Of a stretch of DNA of 55,181 nt, positions 8,950-18,317 are shown piece by piece. The stretch is taken from contig JAJRWA010000099.1 in assembly GCA_024277025.1 (NCBI GenBank), positions 1-55,181 on the forward strand. The letters are read 5' to 3'. A program made the translations under genes and the position numbers. The notes under the pieces are model-generated. The model was not told where the DNA came from and made no database searches. It saw nothing but the letters and a program-made list of their open reading frames with translations. Origin of the DNA: Candidatus Krumholzibacteriota bacterium. GTDB taxonomy: Bacteria; Krumholzibacteriota; Krumholzibacteriia; LZORAL124-64-63. Numbering within the stretch: position 1 is the first letter of the stretch; every line of letters begins with the position of its first letter.

Positions 8950-9857
8950 CAGCAGTCAACGCAGCCCGCGTCCGAGCGCACAGTGGGCAGCACGACGGTG
9001 AATTCCGCACCGCCGGCCGGCCGGTTGACCGCCGAGATCCGACCCTGGTGACGCTGCAGAATCCGCCGCGAAATGAACAGGCCCAAGCCGGTGCCTTCGT
9101 GCGACGACTTGGTCGTGAAGCCGGGCTTGAACAGGCGTTCGCTCGCACCTGCGGGCAAACCGGGACCGTCATCGCTGACCCGGACCACAACCTCGCTGCC
9201 GGACATTTCCGTGGCGATCGTGATCGTGGCCTGCTCGCCGGCCGCCTGCCTGGCGTTCAGCACCAGATTCAGCAGGACCTGGCCCAGGGGGCCCGGCCAG
9301 CCCGGCACCGGCTGCAGGTCACCCAACTCCAGGTTCACGGTTACTGAGTCCCGCAGTTCGTGCTGGGCCAGCAACAGAGTGCCTTCGACCAGGGCGTTGA
9401 CATCAATCGGTTGGGGCTCATCCTCCTGGCCGCGGCCCGCCAGCCTCAATTCACGAATCAGCTGGTCACTGCGGGTCAGCGCTTCGTGCAGGACCGGATC
9501 GGTGCCGTGCAGGGCCCGCAGGGCCCGGTTGACCCGCGTCAGAAACTCGGCGACTTCGTCGGCCGGCACCGAGGACTGCCCGGCCAGACTCGACACCGCC
9601 TCGTCGATCATGGCCACGGCCTTCTGCCGCGTGCCCACCGAACAGCGCACCGCGCCCAGCGGCGTGTTGAGTTCATGGGCGATACCGGCCATCATGCGGC
9701 CGAGTGTCGCCAGCTGTTCGCGATCCAGCAAGGCCTCGCTGACCACCTGCAGTTCAGCTTCCCGCCGCCGCAGACGTCGGGACTGCAGCAGCAACAGCAC
9801 GATCACGACCACCAGGCTGACCGCCAGGATACTCTGCGTCGTGATCACCGCCCACAT
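8949..9857 (-). CDS. Sensor histidine kinase, single transmembrane segment
   Basis: The protein has 302 residues. One N-terminal membrane helix (about 6-25) is followed directly by a HisKA domain with IAHELNTPLGAV (His61) and a complete HATPase domain: N box NLVLNARQA, G1 DDGPGLP, F box FKPGFTTK and G2 GTGLGLF. It has almost no extracytoplasmic part, so it is probably controlled by a partner, plausibly the adjoining transporter-HEAT-CNB protein whose start overlaps its stop (TGATG at 8949). Its H-box region resembles that of the degenerate kinase at 741-2312. GGGAGG sits 6 nt before the ATG. Confidence 0.92.
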   Translation of the reverse strand: MWAVITTQSILAVSLVVVIVLLLLQSRRLRRREAELQVVSEALLDREQLATLGRMMAGIAHELNTPLGAVRCSVGTRQKAVAMIDEAVSSLAGQSSVPADEVAEFLTRVNRALRALHGTDPVLHEALTRSDQLIRELRLAGRGQEDEPQPIDVNALVEGTLLLAQHELRDSVTVNLELGDLQPVPGWPGPLGQVLLNLVLNARQAAGEQATITIATEMSGSEVVVRVSDDGPGLPAGASERLFKPGFTTKSSHEGTGLGLFISRRILQRHQGRISAVNRPAGGAEFTVVLPTVRSDAGCVDC

Positions 9858-9859
9858 GA

Positions 9860-10675
9860 TCAGCCTCCCTGGCGCTTGATCGCCGCGTTTATCTGCCGCA
9901 CCGACGCGATCTCGGCCGCACTCAGTTCCCGGTAACCGCCCACCGACAGGTCCACCAACCGGATGTCCCCGATCCGCGTGCGCCGCACCAGGGTCACCTT
10001 GTGCCGCAGGGTCGCCATCATCCGCCGCACCTGGCGCACCTTGCCCTCGCGCACGGTCATACTGACCACCGTGTGCCCCTTCATGCTCTCGACGATGCGC
10101 ACCGCCTGCGGCTTGAACAATCCCCGCCCCGGCAAGTGCACACCCGCCGTGATCAGGCTCAGTTCCAGGTCCGTCAACTCACCCTCGAACTGGATCCGGT
10201 AGTCCTGTTCCAGGCCACGCGTCGTGGTGATCATGTTGTTCCAGACCGGATCATTGGAAACCAGCAGCAGCCCGGTCGTCAGACTGTCCATGCGTCCGGC
10301 CGGTACCAGTCCGACCACGCCGAGCGGGAAATACTCGCTCACCGAGCGGCGCCCAGCACTTTCCTCGCCGCCACAGGCGATCCGCGCCGGTTTGTGGACC
10401 GCAAAGTAACGGCGCTGCAAATGGCACAGCAACTCGTCGTCCAGAAAGATGTCCGCCCCCGCAGCAACCATCTGGCGCGGGTCGGTGACGACCGTGTCGC
10501 CGACACGCACGCGGCCCCCGGTCACCAGGTCCTCGGTTTGCCGCCGCGATCCATAACCCGCCTTGAGCAGCGCCCGCGCCAGGCCGATGGCCCGCGGCGG
10601 ATGCCAGGGGCGCGCGGCCGCGTCAGCCGACCCGGCAACCGGAGATTTATTGGGGCGTGGCTTGGATGCACTCAT
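9860..10675 (-). CDS. RsuA/RluB-type pseudouridine synthase
   Basis: This 271-residue protein has an S4 RNA-binding domain (ARALLKAGYGSRRQTEDLV...GRVRVG) after a basic N-terminus, then a pseudouridine synthase domain with YFAVHKPARIACGG, the catalytic-Asp motif AGRMDSLTTGLLL and the C-terminal VREGKVRQVRRM signature. Family members isomerise a uridine in 16S or 23S rRNA; the exact site cannot be told from sequence. The usual GRLD is GRMD here. The gene ends 2 nt before the kinase gene, so a translation-modification enzyme is co-transcribed with the signalling block. Confidence 0.92.
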   Translation of the reverse strand: MSASKPRPNKSPVAGSADAAARPWHPPRAIGLARALLKAGYGSRRQTEDLVTGGRVRVGDTVVTDPRQMVAAGADIFLDDELLCHLQRRYFAVHKPARIACGGEESAGRRSVSEYFPLGVVGLVPAGRMDSLTTGLLLVSNDPVWNNMITTTRGLEQDYRIQFEGELTDLELSLITAGVHLPGRGLFKPQAVRIVESMKGHTVVSMTVREGKVRQVRRMMATLRHKVTLVRRTRIGDIRLVDLSVGGYRELSAAEIASVRQINAAIKRQGG

Positions 10676-10694
10676 GATGACGCCAGGTTGCCTT

Positions 10695-11690
10695 TCAGGT
10701 TGTCCAGATAAACATGATCAGGATATATACCGACAACAGCAACACCCCGCGCACTCGGCCCACTCTCCCGCGGCCCAGCATGATCATGACCGTCACCATG
10801 ACAGTCAGCAGCAGCATGCTCACGATCTGCACCTGGTTGGCTGTCGGCCGCAGGGGCAAATAGGCCAGCGGCTGCTGCGGCCCTTCCACATCCAGACCCC
10901 AGACCAGCCCCACCGGCCCGGCCACCGCCAGTATATTGAAGAGGTTCGACCCCACGATATTGCCCAGGGCCAGATCGTCCTCGTCCCGGGCCGCCGCCAC
11001 GATAGTCGTCGCCAGTTCCGGCAGGCTGGTGCCGATGGCCACCAGCGTCAGATCGATGACTGTCTCAGACACGCCGAAACCCAGCGCCAAACGGGTCGCG
11101 GCCTCGACAATAAAGTGCCCACCCCCGGCCAGACCGACGATGCCCAAGATCACCAGCAACGAACCAACGGTCAGCTCGCGGCCGCGCGCGTCCGGATCGA
11201 TCACCAGGGCGTCGGCGTCCGGCACTTTGGCCACCACACCCCGGCCGCGATTGCGGAATGTCCAGACCATGAAGGCCAGGAAACCGAGAACCAGAACCAA
11301 GGCGTCCCGGTGACCCAATCGACCATCCCAAACCATGACGCCGAAAACAGCGGTCGCCGCCAGCATGAACGGAACCTCTTTGCGCCCCAGCCCCCGCTCC
11401 ACCTTCACCGGCCTCAGAATGGCCGCCAGCGCCAGGATCAGCCCCAGATTCGCCACATTCGAACCGATCACATTACCCAGCACCAGGCCGGTCGAACCCT
11501 CCATCGCTCCCAGCGCCGAAACAAAGAGTTCCGGCGCCGATGTGCCGAAGGCCACCACGGTCAGGCCCACCACCACCGGCGGCAGACCCAGCACGGCGGC
11601 CACCCGCGTGCCGCCGCTGATCAGGACCCAGGCCCCGCCGATGAGCATGACCAGTCCCAGGACAAAAATCAGGATATCAGACAGTGCCAA
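10695..11690 (-). CDS. Calcium/sodium antiporter (CaCA family, YrbG-like)
   Basis: About 331 residues and ten hydrophobic helices with the two characteristic alpha repeats: VVAFGTSAPELFVS...GNVIGSNVANLGLIL in the first half and VAIGTSLPELATT...GNIVGSNLFNILAV in the second. These acidic and Asn residues form the cation site of K+-independent Na+/Ca2+ exchangers in the inner membrane. A long acidic-containing loop separates the halves. The start is taken as TTG at 11690, with GGAG 10 nt upstream and just after the stop of the cyclase gene. The longer frame from 11744 would overlap that gene by 50 nt. Confidence 0.9.
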   Translation of the reverse strand: MALSDILIFVLGLVMLIGGAWVLISGGTRVAAVLGLPPVVVGLTVVAFGTSAPELFVSALGAMEGSTGLVLGNVIGSNVANLGLILALAAILRPVKVERGLGRKEVPFMLAATAVFGVMVWDGRLGHRDALVLVLGFLAFMVWTFRNRGRGVVAKVPDADALVIDPDARGRELTVGSLLVILGIVGLAGGGHFIVEAATRLALGFGVSETVIDLTLVAIGTSLPELATTIVAAARDEDDLALGNIVGSNLFNILAVAGPVGLVWGLDVEGPQQPLAYLPLRPTANQVQIVSMLLLTVMVTVMIMLGRGRVGRVRGVLLLSVYILIMFIWTT

Positions 11691-11694
11691 CAGT

Positions 11695-12339
11695 TCACGT
11701 CTCCAGCATGGCCAGCGCCCGCACGGGCGAAGCCTCGGTTCCATCCAGTTTCAGGGGCATGACCTGCAGCGTGAAGCCCCGGTCGGGCACTGCCTGCAGA
11801 TTGGTCAGGTTCTCGATGTTGATCAGCCCCGCCGGGGCGCAGATGTCGTGGGCCGTCTGGGCATCGTAGGGGTCGAGGCTGGGTGTGTCCAGTCCCACGC
11901 CCTTGAGCTGGGCCTCGGCCAGCCGTGTGGCCAGCTCCGGCGACAGCCAGGACCATCGCTCGTAGTAGAGATCAGTGCCCCAGTGACGCGCCCAATCCGT
12001 ATCGAAAAGGACGAAGTCCACGTCCGTCAGGTCAAGATCGTCCAGCAGTTCCGCACCCAGGGCACGGGTCTGGTCGCTGTGGCCGCAGCGGATCACCACC
12101 GCCGGCCCCAGGAACCGGTCCAGCGGGAGCTCATCGATGCCCGGCTCTCCCGCCAGAAAATGCAGGGGCGCGTCGATGTGGGTGCCCACGTGGCAGCCCA
12201 GCTCCAGGCCGCTGCTCATGTGGCTGCTCTCGCCGTGCAGGCTGTGGCGGTGCAGCCGCAGGGGCTGCCCGTCGCCGGGCCACTGGGCCATGTTGTCGAC
12301 GATCGTGTGGCTCAGGTCGATCAGGCGCGGCAGGGGCAT
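11695..12339 (-). CDS. Cyclase-family metal-dependent hydrolase (kynurenine formamidase-like)
   Basis: This 214-residue protein of the cyclase family (PF04199 type) contains LIDLSHTI near the N-terminus and the metal-binding motif HVGTHIDAPLHF, with further conserved VGLDTPSLDP. Family members hydrolyse N-formylkynurenine or related amides and lactones using Zn or Mn. No tryptophan-catabolism genes are nearby, so the substrate is open. It has no signal peptide and is predicted cytoplasmic. The gene is separated from DUF503 by 33 nt and from the antiporter start by 4 nt. Confidence 0.85.
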   Translation of the reverse strand: MPLPRLIDLSHTIVDNMAQWPGDGQPLRLHRHSLHGESSHMSSGLELGCHVGTHIDAPLHFLAGEPGIDELPLDRFLGPAVVIRCGHSDQTRALGAELLDDLDLTDVDFVLFDTDWARHWGTDLYYERWSWLSPELATRLAEAQLKGVGLDTPSLDPYDAQTAHDICAPAGLINIENLTNLQAVPDRGFTLQVMPLKLDGTEASPVRALAMLET

Positions 12340-12372
12340 TGCAACTTCACTTTCGGTTGGTTCGGGCAGCGG

Positions 12373-12684
12373 TCAGCCCGAGGGGAATGAGTCCACGTCG
12401 ATGCGGCGACGCAGCTCGCCCACCTCGAAACCCGAGGCGAACAGCAGCCGCTCGGCGCCGTCCAGTCTTTCGACCAGCAGGGACTCGCTGCCCGAGACGG
12501 CGGTCACCGCCAGAAAAAGGCGCTGCACCAGATCTGCGGGACCGACCTGGGCCACGGCAAGATCGCTGTTCTTCAGCCGCTGCACCAGGGCTCGTTGGGG
12601 TGCCCGCCGGTCCTTGAGACTGCGGGCCGCCGGCAGGATCAGGTCGGCGATCAAAGTGCCAGTGTAGGTCCGCACGTCGTCCAT
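12373..12684 (-). CDS. DUF503 (YlxP-like) family protein
   Basis: This 103-residue protein matches the DUF503 pattern: an N-terminal strand with LILPAARSLKDRRAPQRALV, then LKNSDLAVAQVGPADLVQRLFLAVTAVSG, the family's central S-LKDKR and AVSxD-like region. YlxP proteins are small ferredoxin-fold proteins, often beside ribosome-maturation genes; the function is not firmly established. Here it stands between mntP-like and cyclase genes. The start ATG follows GGGGGAA 5 nt upstream. Confidence 0.8.
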   Translation of the reverse strand: MDDVRTYTGTLIADLILPAARSLKDRRAPQRALVQRLKNSDLAVAQVGPADLVQRLFLAVTAVSGSESLLVERLDGAERLLFASGFEVGELRRRIDVDSFPSG

Positions 12685-12755
12685 TCTGTTCCCCCGGTTT
12701 GGATTTTCCGGTAACTACAATCCCGAACTCCCTTTACGATCAGTTCCGGCGGCCT

Positions 12756-13316
12756 TCAGCCGACCAGATGCTGCCACAGGATGCGCGCCCCGATCCCGAT
12801 CAGCACAATACCGCCGGCCAGTTCGGCCCCCGGCCCCCAGCGCCGGCTCAGCCGCCGTCCCAGCAGCATGCCCGCCACCGTCAGCACGCCCGCCACCAGG
12901 CCGATGACCAGAGCCGGCCGCCAAATCGCAACCTCGAGCATGGCCAGGGTCAAGCCGACAGCCAGAGCATCGATACTGGTCGCCACCGACAACATGATCA
13001 GCGACCAGCCACGGGTCGGATCAGCCGGGCCGTCCGCTGCCACGGGGTGCGTCGCTCCCCAGACCATCCGTGCGCCGATGAATCCCAGCAGGCCAAAAGC
13101 CACCCAATGATCGAAGGCGGCGATCCACTGCTGCACCGCCAAACCGGCCAGCCAGCCCAGCACCGGCATCAGAGCCTGAAACAGCCCAAAATGCCAGCCA
13201 AAGCGGAACAAATGCCGCCCGGTCAGATTCGGCAGGGTCAACGCCGTGGCCAGAGCCACCGCGAAAGCGTCCATGGCCAGAGCCACGGCCAGCCCCAAAA
13301 GAGTGATCGGATCCAA
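12756..13316 (-). CDS. mntP: MntP-like manganese efflux pump
   Basis: This protein has 186 residues and six predicted helices. The two-fold repeat carries the family motifs [18 protein letters not shown] near the N-terminus and [17 protein letters not shown] in the second half, the paired Asp-containing helices of MntP. Length matches the usual 185-190. Start is taken as TTG at 13316 with GGAG 8 nt upstream; the longer frame to 13421 adds a non-conserved N-terminus. No yybP-ykoY manganese riboswitch core is recognisable upstream. It begins the minus-strand run that continues through DUF503. Confidence 0.88.
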   Translation of the reverse strand: MDPITLLGLAVALAMDAFAVALATALTLPNLTGRHLFRFGWHFGLFQALMPVLGWLAGLAVQQWIAAFDHWVAFGLLGFIGARMVWGATHPVAADGPADPTRGWSLIMLSVATSIDALAVGLTLAMLEVAIWRPALVIGLVAGVLTVAGMLLGRRLSRRWGPGAELAGGIVLIGIGARILWQHLVG

Positions 13317-13669
13317 GTCGTTTGCTCCGGTTGCCGGGATTCCTGCGTGACCAGCCAGTGAACACCCTGTATCATTGATCGCACCCACCGCCACCGGGCA
13401 AGTGCGTGACCAAGTAAGCAACCCACCCCACGCAGGAGCAAGAATATGTCACAAGCCAAGGGACTTGCCGCCACCAGTCTGGCCGCCAAACAAGCGGATC
13501 TGCGCGACATCGGCAACCTGCACGAAGCCTTCGGCGACAGGGCGCCGCCGTGGCCGTGGCCACGATTGTATCGAGGCCTTCCAGGTCATTGCGCCCCACT
13601 GAGCGGGATAGGTTGTGACTCTGAGATTGTGCCCGGGGCTGGTGATAAGGCTTGCCCAGCCGTTCCATA
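13317..13669. other. Intergenic region between mntP (-) and metalloprotease 3' end (-)
   Basis: These 353 bases contain the leader of mntP and a lone plus-strand start with a good Shine-Dalgarno at 13446 (listed separately). I see no T-tract terminator after the metalloprotease stop at 13670 and no recognisable riboswitch. Confidence 0.4.
13446..13618 (+). pseudogene. Possible truncated small ORF or gene remnant, unrecognised
   Basis: An ATG at 13446 has a strong AGGAG 7 nt upstream and opens a frame starting [20 protein letters not shown], then DIGNLHEAFGD. After about 33 codons the composition changes to Pro/Trp-rich. Moving one frame gives a more natural AAVAVATIVSRPSRSLRP tail ending at a TGA near 13618, so a frameshift is possible. 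In the original frame the ORF runs to 13733 into the opposite-strand metalloprotease 3' end. I recognise no family. It may be a gene remnant or a chance ORF. Confidence 0.25.
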
Positions 13670-16522
13670 TCACTTGGCCAGCAGAACCTTGGTTGTCGCG
13701 TCGTGGCGGCCCGACCGCACCCGAACCAGATAGACACCGGCCCCCACCCCATGGCCCGCGCCGTCCCGTCCGTCCCAAACCTGGCTGTGATTCCCGGCCG
13801 GCAAGGCCCCCTGGAACAGCTGGCGCACCCGATGGCCCCTGACGTCCAGGATATCAACCGTGGTTGCGGCCGCGACCGGCAATTCGAACAGGATTGACGT
13901 CTGCGGGTTGAACGGGTTCGGATAGGCGCCGTGCAAAGCAAAGGCTGGCACCGGGGCCACGGCGCTGGTGCCGGGCTCGACCTGCAGGAGAATCGGCACC
14001 ACCGTGCGCGAAGACACGCCGCCATGCAGCACGACCAGCCAGGCTTCGTGGTTGCCCGGGATCATCCCCGCAGCATCAATGATCACCATCAGGTCGACAC
14101 CTTCACCGGCGGCCAACACTCCGGCCACCGGGGCCACGTCCGCCCAGGTCGGCGACGCGTAGAGCTGAAAGACCTCATCGCTCACGTCGGCGATTCCGCC
14201 CCCGCTGTCGCGCACCCTCAGTAAGCAGGTGTTGGCCGGTGGACCGCCAAGCACGACACCTTCTGTCCCATCATTGGCCAGGCCCGCGGCTACCGGAGCC
14301 CACGTCAGACCACCGTCACGGCTCAGGTCCAGATCCACCAAAGGCACCACGCCGCCGGTTGACCAGAGCACCGTGACCGGTTCGTCCACCCTCAGGATCT
14401 CGCCGCCGTTGGTGCTTTGCAGAGTCAGCACCGGACTGCCTTCGGCCAGAACCAGCGTACCGGCGATCTGGTGCGGCGTTGTGCCGAAATCGTCCCCGGT
14501 CAGGGTCCAGTCCAGGGCCAGATCACCACTGAAGCCGGGCCCGACCATGACCTGCACCGTGGCGAATGCCGACTCCCCATCGCGCACGACCCCGTAGTCC
14601 TGCAGGCCGTATGTACCGTGCCAGGTGACCTGTGCTCCGTCGCCCAGACTATTGTCCGCCACCAGATCACCCAGCGAGCCGCCCACGAAGTCGGACGCAA
14701 CCAACACCGTCACCCCGGCCGGAAAATCCAGGCTCAGATCCGTCAGCCATTCCTGGTCCGCGCTGCCGTTGAAGACGGCGAAATCCAGGTTCATCAGTTG
14801 CCCGGGCAGGTAGCTGGTGGTGACCGAGGTGAAAGTCGATCCGGCGACACTCTTGTCCTGATCCGGGACAGACTCGCCCTTGTCCGGCGAGGTCGTCCAT
14901 AGCTGGGCTTGATACGGCAACAGCGAACCTTCTTCGCCGGCATTCGTCAGGCGCACCAATTCCTGATCGGCAGTGTCAGCCATCAGCACCACCGACACGG
15001 CCGACCGGTCGACCTCGGCCACGGGCACCGCCGGAATCGGCACCAGTGACAGATCCAGATCCCAGGTGCCGGTCAGGCCGAAGACCGCCGCGTTGCCGAC
15101 CACGATCCCGGCTGACAGCATGTCCCGCACGGGCACCGAAACCAGATGGTCGGCATCGTTGCTGCCGTCCAGGGTGATCGTCTCGATCAGGCCGGTTCCG
15201 TCCCGCCGGGCCACGTGAATAGCCAGGGTCAGGGGCCCGACGGCGTCCTGGCCGTCGAACTGCACGCGCAGCATCTGCATGTCCAACGCGCTGAAACCCT
15301 CAAGCCTGACGAACTCCGCCGCCAGATGTTCCACGCTGCCTGAGACCGTGAACGGGTACATGGTCGCCGTGTCGAGCACGGGGCCGAGTGGGTACCCGGC
15401 TGCCTCCTCGTAGCCGACTCCGGTCACTGCCCGCCCACCGGCCCCGTAGTTCCAGGCCGCAAAGGACGCCCACGCCACGGCAAGTGAAGATCCGCGAGCC
15501 GTCAGGACGGCGCGATAGGTCTCCATCACCGCTTCACTGGGCAGCAGCGCCCGGCGGGTCCAAAAATCCTGGATGATCCCCACACCCCGGGTCTCGGCCA
15601 GATAGGTCTGCCAGACGCAGTCCTCGTACGAGCCCGTGGTATTGGCGCCGCCGTCGAGGGGAATCGCGGGCTGGCGCAACGGGCTTTCCCCGTTGAGATA
15701 GTTGTAGTAGTCGTTCACCTGGTCGTAGACCACGTCCTCGAACCAGGTGGCGTCCAGCTCGACCCACCCGCCCTCCGACCAGCGCGAGGTCGCGTACTGG
15801 GTGGCGTGCTTGAACTCGTGGGCTGCGGTGACCTTGGCCGCGCCGGCCACCACGCCCTCCGGATCTTCGTTCTCCGGGAAACCCACATAGGTATTGTGCA
15901 TCACGATGCGGGTCTCACCGGTGGCGGCGCTGACGACTGTGGTATAGCCGTAGTACTGCATACTCTCGAAACTGACCTGGTAGACCGCACCGGCCGGTGT
16001 CCCAAAACCCAGCGAGTCCACGGCAACAGCCCAGGACTTGTCAAAATACAGGGCCACATTCTCGACGAAATCGGGAATACCGTTGGCCGGCGAAATATCC
16101 AGCGACGGCACCGAATCGGCGCCGCTCGTCGCGTACGAAAGCTGGAAATGCCCGCCGGGACTTTAGTAGAGCAACTTGTCGGTGGCCGGCTGCAGCCAGC
16201 CGTCTATCCGGGTCACGGTATCGTTGGTCAAACGCGGTCGTTCGCGGTAGTATGCGGCGATCAGCCCGGTCGCGCAGGGCAGGGGCGAAAACCCGGCCAC
16301 CTGATAGCGGGGCGGCAGTTCTGACGCCGAAAAACCGTACTGGAACCGCAGCAGCAGAGCTTCCTCAGCCGTGAGCGTGCCCGCAGCCAGATCAGACGCC
16401 ACCAGGGCCTCGAACGCCTGGCCATCGGGCAGGGGGGCCGCCGCCATAACTGGCGGTTGCCAGGCAGCGACCGCCAACAGCAGACCGATCACAAGGGGGG
16501 TGGGCGAGAGCCGACGTGCCAT
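13670..16522 (-). pseudogene. Secreted HExxH metalloprotease (MXAN_6640-like) with FlgD-like C-terminus, interrupted by in-frame TAA
   Basis: The frame from ATG 16522 encodes a signal peptide (ARRLSPTPLVIGLLLAVAA) and 119 residues, then TAA at 16163-16165. The same frame continues uninterrupted for 830 codons. The join reads DKLLY-stop-SPGGHFQLSYATSG, where relatives have Y/h-SPxGHFxxxY, so the stop replaces one codon, probably Tyr. Downstream are NGIPDFVE, the zinc motif HEFKH (235-239 of the reconstruction), EGGWVELDATWFED, Ig-like repeats and a C-terminal FlgD-like module (YPNPFNP, WDGRD, YLVRVRSG). It would be an exported or surface protease. It could be inactive by mutation, be read through, or reflect an assembly error. 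A strong extended -10 promoter precedes it. Confidence 0.8.
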
Positions 16523-16577
16523 GCGGTTGCAGTATCCTTGGCTGAAAAGTTGCGATTCTGGCTGCGACGAGCACACC

Positions 16578-16586
16578 ATTATACCA
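16578..16586 (-). promoter_or_regulatory. Extended -10 promoter upstream of the metalloprotease gene
   Basis: The minus strand reads TGGTATAAT, a consensus -10 hexamer with the TGn extension. No good -35 lies 17 bp upstream, as is usual for extended -10 promoters. The start would be near 16571, about 50 nt before the ATG at 16522. A strong promoter in front of an interrupted gene suggests the interruption is recent or artefactual. Confidence 0.5.
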
Positions 16587-16709
16587 AATTTTGGGATTTG
16601 ATGCACCCTCAAACCGCGCCGCGGGAACCGTTTGGCGGCCAGAACGTTGGCCTGAATCCTGCAAACGTCAGCTCGCACAATTCATCCCCAACGGGCCGGT
16701 GTCAGACCG

Positions 16710-18317
16710 ATGAAATGGCAGACAAACAAACCAGTTACAACAAACTCGGCCAATGGGGCCCCCTGGCGCCGTCTGTTTGGTATCGGCCTGGGGACAGCCC
16801 TGGTCATCGGCGGTCTGACTCTGACAGTTGGCGGGTGCCAGGAGCGCATTGATGACGGTTTTCTGACCGATCCGGACCACTTACCGGCCATCTCCCACCC
16901 CGCCCTGGAACGCGATCTGCCCCAGCTAAAGAGCGGCGGCGTCTTGCGGGTGATAACCCGTTACAATTCCAGCAATTACTTTATCCACAAAGGGGGTCAG
17001 GCCGGCTTCGACTATGAACTGATCAGCCGCTTCGCTGCGGAGCAGGGCCTGACGGTGGAAGTTGTTGTACCCGAGGGTGATGAAGATATCGTCTCGTTGC
17101 TCAATGCCGGCCGGGGCGACGTGGTCTGTGCCGGGCTCGTACCCCACCCCAGCCGGGATCGCTGGCTTGCGGCCACGCGTCCGACCAATTTCGTCCAGAA
17201 GGTCGTCATCCTGCCCGCTGATTCTCCCCGGGGTGACAGCCTGGAGTCCCTGTCCGGCCTGAGCCTGACCATCCCCGCCAACGACCGGTTCCGCTCGGAA
17301 CTGCTGGCGCTCAAAGACGAACAGCGGCTGCGCTTCTTTGTCACCACCGGTCGGCCGGGAGTCGATCCCGAGGAATTGATGGCCCAGGTCAGCCGCGGCA
17401 CGACCGAGGCCGTGGTCGTGGACGACATCATCGCCCGCGCGGCCATGCTCCATCTGGAAGGTTTGAAGACCGGACCCACCCTCGGCCCGCGCCGGGCCAC
17501 CGTCTGGTATGTGCGGGAGAACTGCCCCGAGTTGAAAGCCGCCCTGAACGACTACCTGCGGCACAACATCTGGCGCGACAACGACGGCCGCAGCCGGCGC
17601 AGCCAGAACTACGGCATCATCTACGACCGCTACTTCGAAAACCCGCTGACCATCCGTGGCTTTCGCCAGGAAGCCTTTCGGCCCGACAAGAGCGGCGCCA
17701 TTTCCATCTACGACGATCTGATCCGCACCAAGGCCGAGGCCGCCGGCTTTGACTGGCGCCTGATCGCAGCCCAGATTTTCCAGGAATCGCGTTTCTATCC
17801 CCGCGCCCGCAGCCGCGCCGGCGCCCGCGGCCTGATGCAGGTACTGCCCCAGTTCGCCTGCGCCCAGCGCGACAGTCTTTTCGACCCGTCGGCCAACCTC
17901 ACGGCGGGCCTGCGGTTGTTGAGCGCCACCTGGCGCACCTACGCCTACCTCGACTCCCTGGACCGCTTGCGTTTCACCATGGCCGAGTACCACGCCGGCC
18001 ACGGCCACCTGACCGACGCCCGGCGCCTCGCCATGGAAATGGGCCGGGATCCCAACCGCTGGGAGGGTTCGCTGGCGGTGACTCTACCGCGGCTCATGGA
18101 GCGCAAGTACTTCAGCAAGACGCGCCACGGCTTTTACGGCGGTGGCGAGACGGTCAATTACGTAGAAGAGATTCTCAATCGATACCGGATCTACATGCGG
18201 CTGGTGGAGCGTTATCCCGACGGCGCCACCAACCGGGTGCCGAGTGGTCTGCCGGGCGGCGAAGACACCGACCTGAGCGCGTTGCCCGAAGTGATCATTC
18301 CACCGGACCCTAAATGA
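16710..18317 (+). CDS. mltF: MltF-like membrane-bound lytic murein transglycosylase
   Basis: This 535-residue protein has a lipobox VGGC (Cys43) after an N-terminal hydrophobic stretch, an extracytoplasmic solute-binding-like domain (about 75-300; VLRVITRYNSSNYF...GFDYELISRFA) and a C-terminal lysozyme-like SLT domain with catalytic Glu359 in QIFQESRFYP, GARGLMQVLP and AEYHAGHGH. This is the MltF layout: cleavage of peptidoglycan glycan strands, tethered at a membrane, with activity modulated by the binding domain. The Shine-Dalgarno is weak. Its 3' end overlaps the opposite-strand DUF493 gene by 8 bp. Confidence 0.92.
   Translation: MKWQTNKPVTTNSANGAPWRRLFGIGLGTALVIGGLTLTVGGCQERIDDGFLTDPDHLPAISHPALERDLPQLKSGGVLRVITRYNSSNYFIHKGGQAGFDYELISRFAAEQGLTVEVVVPEGDEDIVSLLNAGRGDVVCAGLVPHPSRDRWLAATRPTNFVQKVVILPADSPRGDSLESLSGLSLTIPANDRFRSELLALKDEQRLRFFVTTGRPGVDPEELMAQVSRGTTEAVVVDDIIARAAMLHLEGLKTGPTLGPRRATVWYVRENCPELKAALNDYLRHNIWRDNDGRSRRSQNYGIIYDRYFENPLTIRGFRQEAFRPDKSGAISIYDDLIRTKAEAAGFDWRLIAAQIFQESRFYPRARSRAGARGLMQVLPQFACAQRDSLFDPSANLTAGLRLLSATWRTYAYLDSLDRLRFTMAEYHAGHGHLTDARRLAMEMGRDPNRWEGSLAVTLPRLMERKYFSKTRHGFYGGGETVNYVEEILNRYRIYMRLVERYPDGATNRVPSGLPGGEDTDLSALPEVIIPPDPK

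Noticed and set aside
13317..13445. Manganese (yybP-ykoY) riboswitch upstream of mntP
   Set aside because: The conserved core sequences of that riboswitch are not present. The leader shows only weak pairing.
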